Below are positions 62,477 through 64,000 of a DNA stretch of 64,000 bases, piece by piece. The DNA is taken from positions 124,001 through 188,000 of the forward strand of contig NZ_CAJYGQ010000006.1 of the NCBI RefSeq assembly GCF_913773635.1, written 5' to 3'. Under the pieces are notes generated by a model. The model had not been told where the DNA came from. It was given only the letters and a program-made list of their open reading frames with translations, and did not search any database. Each line of letters begins with the position of its first letter. The stretch's first letter is position 1. The translations under genes and the position numbers were made by a program. Source of the stretch: an uncultured Mucilaginibacter sp. (GTDB lineage Bacteria; Bacteroidota; Bacteroidia; Sphingobacteriales; Sphingobacteriaceae).

Positions 62477-63562
62477 TTATATATACTTTGTACCAAACTT
62501 TTGTTTTACATCGGCAACAACCTGTTTTACGTTTTGCTCATCCTCTTTAGGGCAAATAAGCAATGTATTGTTTGATTCAACAACAATGTAGTCATGCAGG
62601 CCTTTTAAAATTACTAGCTTATCATCAGGTACGTTAACCATACAGTTTGATGAATCGTACATGATAACTTTCTCTGCCGGTATAACAGCATTTCCAACAT
62701 AGTCTTTCTCAACAAGCTGATAAACTGATGCCCATGTACCTAAATCGCTCCAGCCAAACTCTGAAGGCAATACGTAAACATTATCAGCTTTTTCCATAAT
62801 TCCGTAATCAATAGAGATATTGGTGCAGCGCTGGTAAGCATTATGTACGTGAGGTTTCTCGTTATCACTGTTATATACACTGCGGGCTTCAGCAAAAATT
62901 TCGTGCATATCAGGCAGGTACTTGTCAAATGCGCTTACAATTGCCTTGGCCGACCATATGAATATACCTGCATTCCACAAAAAGTCGCCGCTTTGAATGA
63001 AGGTTTTAGCAATCTCAAGTGTTGGTTTCTCTGTAAAGGTTTTAACCTTATGAAACTTATCATCAATTACTTCCTCATTATATTGGATATAACCGTAACC
63101 GGTATCAGGGCGCGATGGCATAATACCAAGTGTTACCAGGCATTTATGCTCTTCTGCAGTTTTCAATGATGCCTCAATGCTTTCAATAAAGCCGGCTTCA
63201 TTAAGTATCAGGTGATCTGACGGCGCTACCACAATTACGGCATCAGGGTTAAGGCTTTCAATTTTGTAGCAACCATATGCTACACAAGGTGCAGTGTTGC
63301 GCATAACCGGCTCAGTCAAAATTTGCGAGTCGGTCATATCTGGTAATTGCGTTTTAACCAGATCTGTATAAATTTCGTTGGTTACAACGTAAATATTTTC
63401 CTTAGGACAAATCTTTAAGAAACGCTCGTAAGTGTTTTGAATTAAGGTTTTTCCGGTTCCTAAAATGTCTATAAACTGTTTAGGGTGTGAGGTACGGCTA
63501 ATAGGCCAAAAACGGCTACCTATACCACCTGCCATAATGATGGCATAATAGTTTTTATTCAT
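62477..63562 (-). CDS. manC: Mannose-1-phosphate guanylyltransferase
   Basis: This 361-residue enzyme makes GDP-mannose from mannose-1-phosphate and GTP, feeding surface polysaccharide synthesis. It begins with the nucleotidyltransferase motif MAGGIGSRFWPISRTSHPKQF and has the VAPSDHLI, GYGYIQY and FTEKP stretches in order, and the SIDYGIMEKADNVYV region. It lacks the phosphomannose isomerase domain of longer bifunctional ManC proteins. It faces away from recQ across a 235-base gap. Confidence 0.94.
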   Translation of the reverse strand: MNKNYYAIIMAGGIGSRFWPISRTSHPKQFIDILGTGKTLIQNTYERFLKICPKENIYVVTNEIYTDLVKTQLPDMTDSQILTEPVMRNTAPCVAYGCYKIESLNPDAVIVVAPSDHLILNEAGFIESIEASLKTAEEHKCLVTLGIMPSRPDTGYGYIQYNEEVIDDKFHKVKTFTEKPTLEIAKTFIQSGDFLWNAGIFIWSAKAIVSAFDKYLPDMHEIFAEARSVYNSDNEKPHVHNAYQRCTNISIDYGIMEKADNVYVLPSEFGWSDLGTWASVYQLVEKDYVGNAVIPAEKVIMYDSSNCMVNVPDDKLVILKGLHDYIVVESNNTLLICPKEDEQNVKQVVADVKQKFGTKYI

Positions 63563-63797
63563 GGTGATGCAGAATGTGATTAAGTGGTGACACTGCGGTC
63601 AAATTTGTAAAAAATATTCGGTTTTAATAATAAAAAACCGTTATATTTAGTTATTGATTATTGAAGGTACAAACACAAAAAAATCATAGAAGTTTAATAT
63701 TTTATTAAAGTTCCGTAGCCCTTGTGCAATTTTTTGTTATTTTGTATTACTTAAGTTATATAATTAAGAAAAAACTTCATCTTTTCTCTAATATAAA

Positions 63798-64000
63798 ATG
63801 ATCGAAACAAAGAAGTCTCTTTTTGATAACCTGCAAAATTTTTTCGGATTCGATAATTTTAAAGGTGAGCAAGAAGCGATCATAACCAACATCATGGCCG
63901 GTAATGACACCTTCGTTATTATGCCAACCGGCGGCGGTAAATCTATGTGTTATCAACTTCCGGCCTTAATGACGGAAGGAACTGCAATTGTAATTTCTCC
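63798..64000 (+). CDS. recQ: ATP-dependent DNA helicase RecQ (start only)
   Basis: The ATG at 63798 opens a frame that runs off the right edge after 67 codons. It shows the RecQ N-terminus: FDNFKGEQEAIITNIMAGND (Q-motif-like) and the Walker A motif MPTGGGKSMCYQLPA. RecQ unwinds DNA in repair. Only the beginning is visible, so the helicase core and C-terminal domains are not seen. The gap upstream (63563-63797) shows no clear promoter box. Confidence 0.92.
   Translation, partial: MIETKKSLFDNLQNFFGFDNFKGEQEAIITNIMAGNDTFVIMPTGGGKSMCYQLPALMTEGTAIVIS

Overview
The window is a 64 kb stretch of chromosome from a member of the Bacteroidota, most likely a Sphingobacteriaceae relative of Mucilaginibacter or Pedobacter (inference). 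The evidence is a SusC/SusD pair, a MurF-alanine racemase fusion, many short lipoproteins, start codons that rarely carry a Shine-Dalgarno sequence, and repeated TAnnTTTG -7 promoter boxes. Nearly all of it is core genome. I see no insertion sequence, prophage, CRISPR array or integrated element. Layout, 1-10.7 kb: tRNA-Gly(GCC) and recX on the minus strand, then the murF-alr fusion and a DUF502 membrane protein on plus. These are followed by a tight minus-strand cluster that looks like metal, probably copper, acquisition and delivery. It contains a small Cys-containing exported protein, a TonB-dependent receptor, a PepSY membrane protein, a heavy-metal-binding lipoprotein, an unknown lipoprotein, an SCO protein and a c-type cytochrome, and the receptor has a hairpin-rich leader. 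Layout, 10.7-32.7 kb: housekeeping genes, namely lysA, a GH1 glycosidase, folB, a thioesterase, hsp20, yajQ, the coupled ppk-ppx pair, a ubiX-type prenyltransferase, the thrS-infC-rpmI-rplT operon, an MFS transporter, a lutA-like gene, mtaB, an overlapping lgt-gtrA-suhB set, nfu, purB and a zinc dehydrogenase. Layout, 32.7-42.5 kb: accessory metabolism. It holds a 737-residue protein I cannot assign, paired with a DUF1264/OBAP-family lipoprotein, and facing them a susC-susD-LamG lipoprotein operon. An 816-base gene-free stretch follows; it ends in a rho-independent terminator that has no gene in front of it. Layout, 42.5-64 kb: cardiolipin synthase, an ECF sigma factor with a probable membrane partner, a DAACS symporter, rplU-rpmA, a Crp/Fnr regulator with RidA, an MBL hydrolase, CorA, WbqC, an LpxL-type acyltransferase with a GT2, an MscS channel, aroQ, a XerD-type recombinase and OsmC. 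Next comes a clear SAM-I (S-box) riboswitch ahead of a cysteine desulfurase and a 1-Cys peroxiredoxin, then DUF2185, cspA and manC, with recQ running off the right edge. The observations most worth following are the SAM riboswitch on a desulfurase/peroxiredoxin unit, the copper-type operon with its structured leader, the unassigned 737-residue protein beside an OBAP homologue, and a few candidate small RNAs and leaders.
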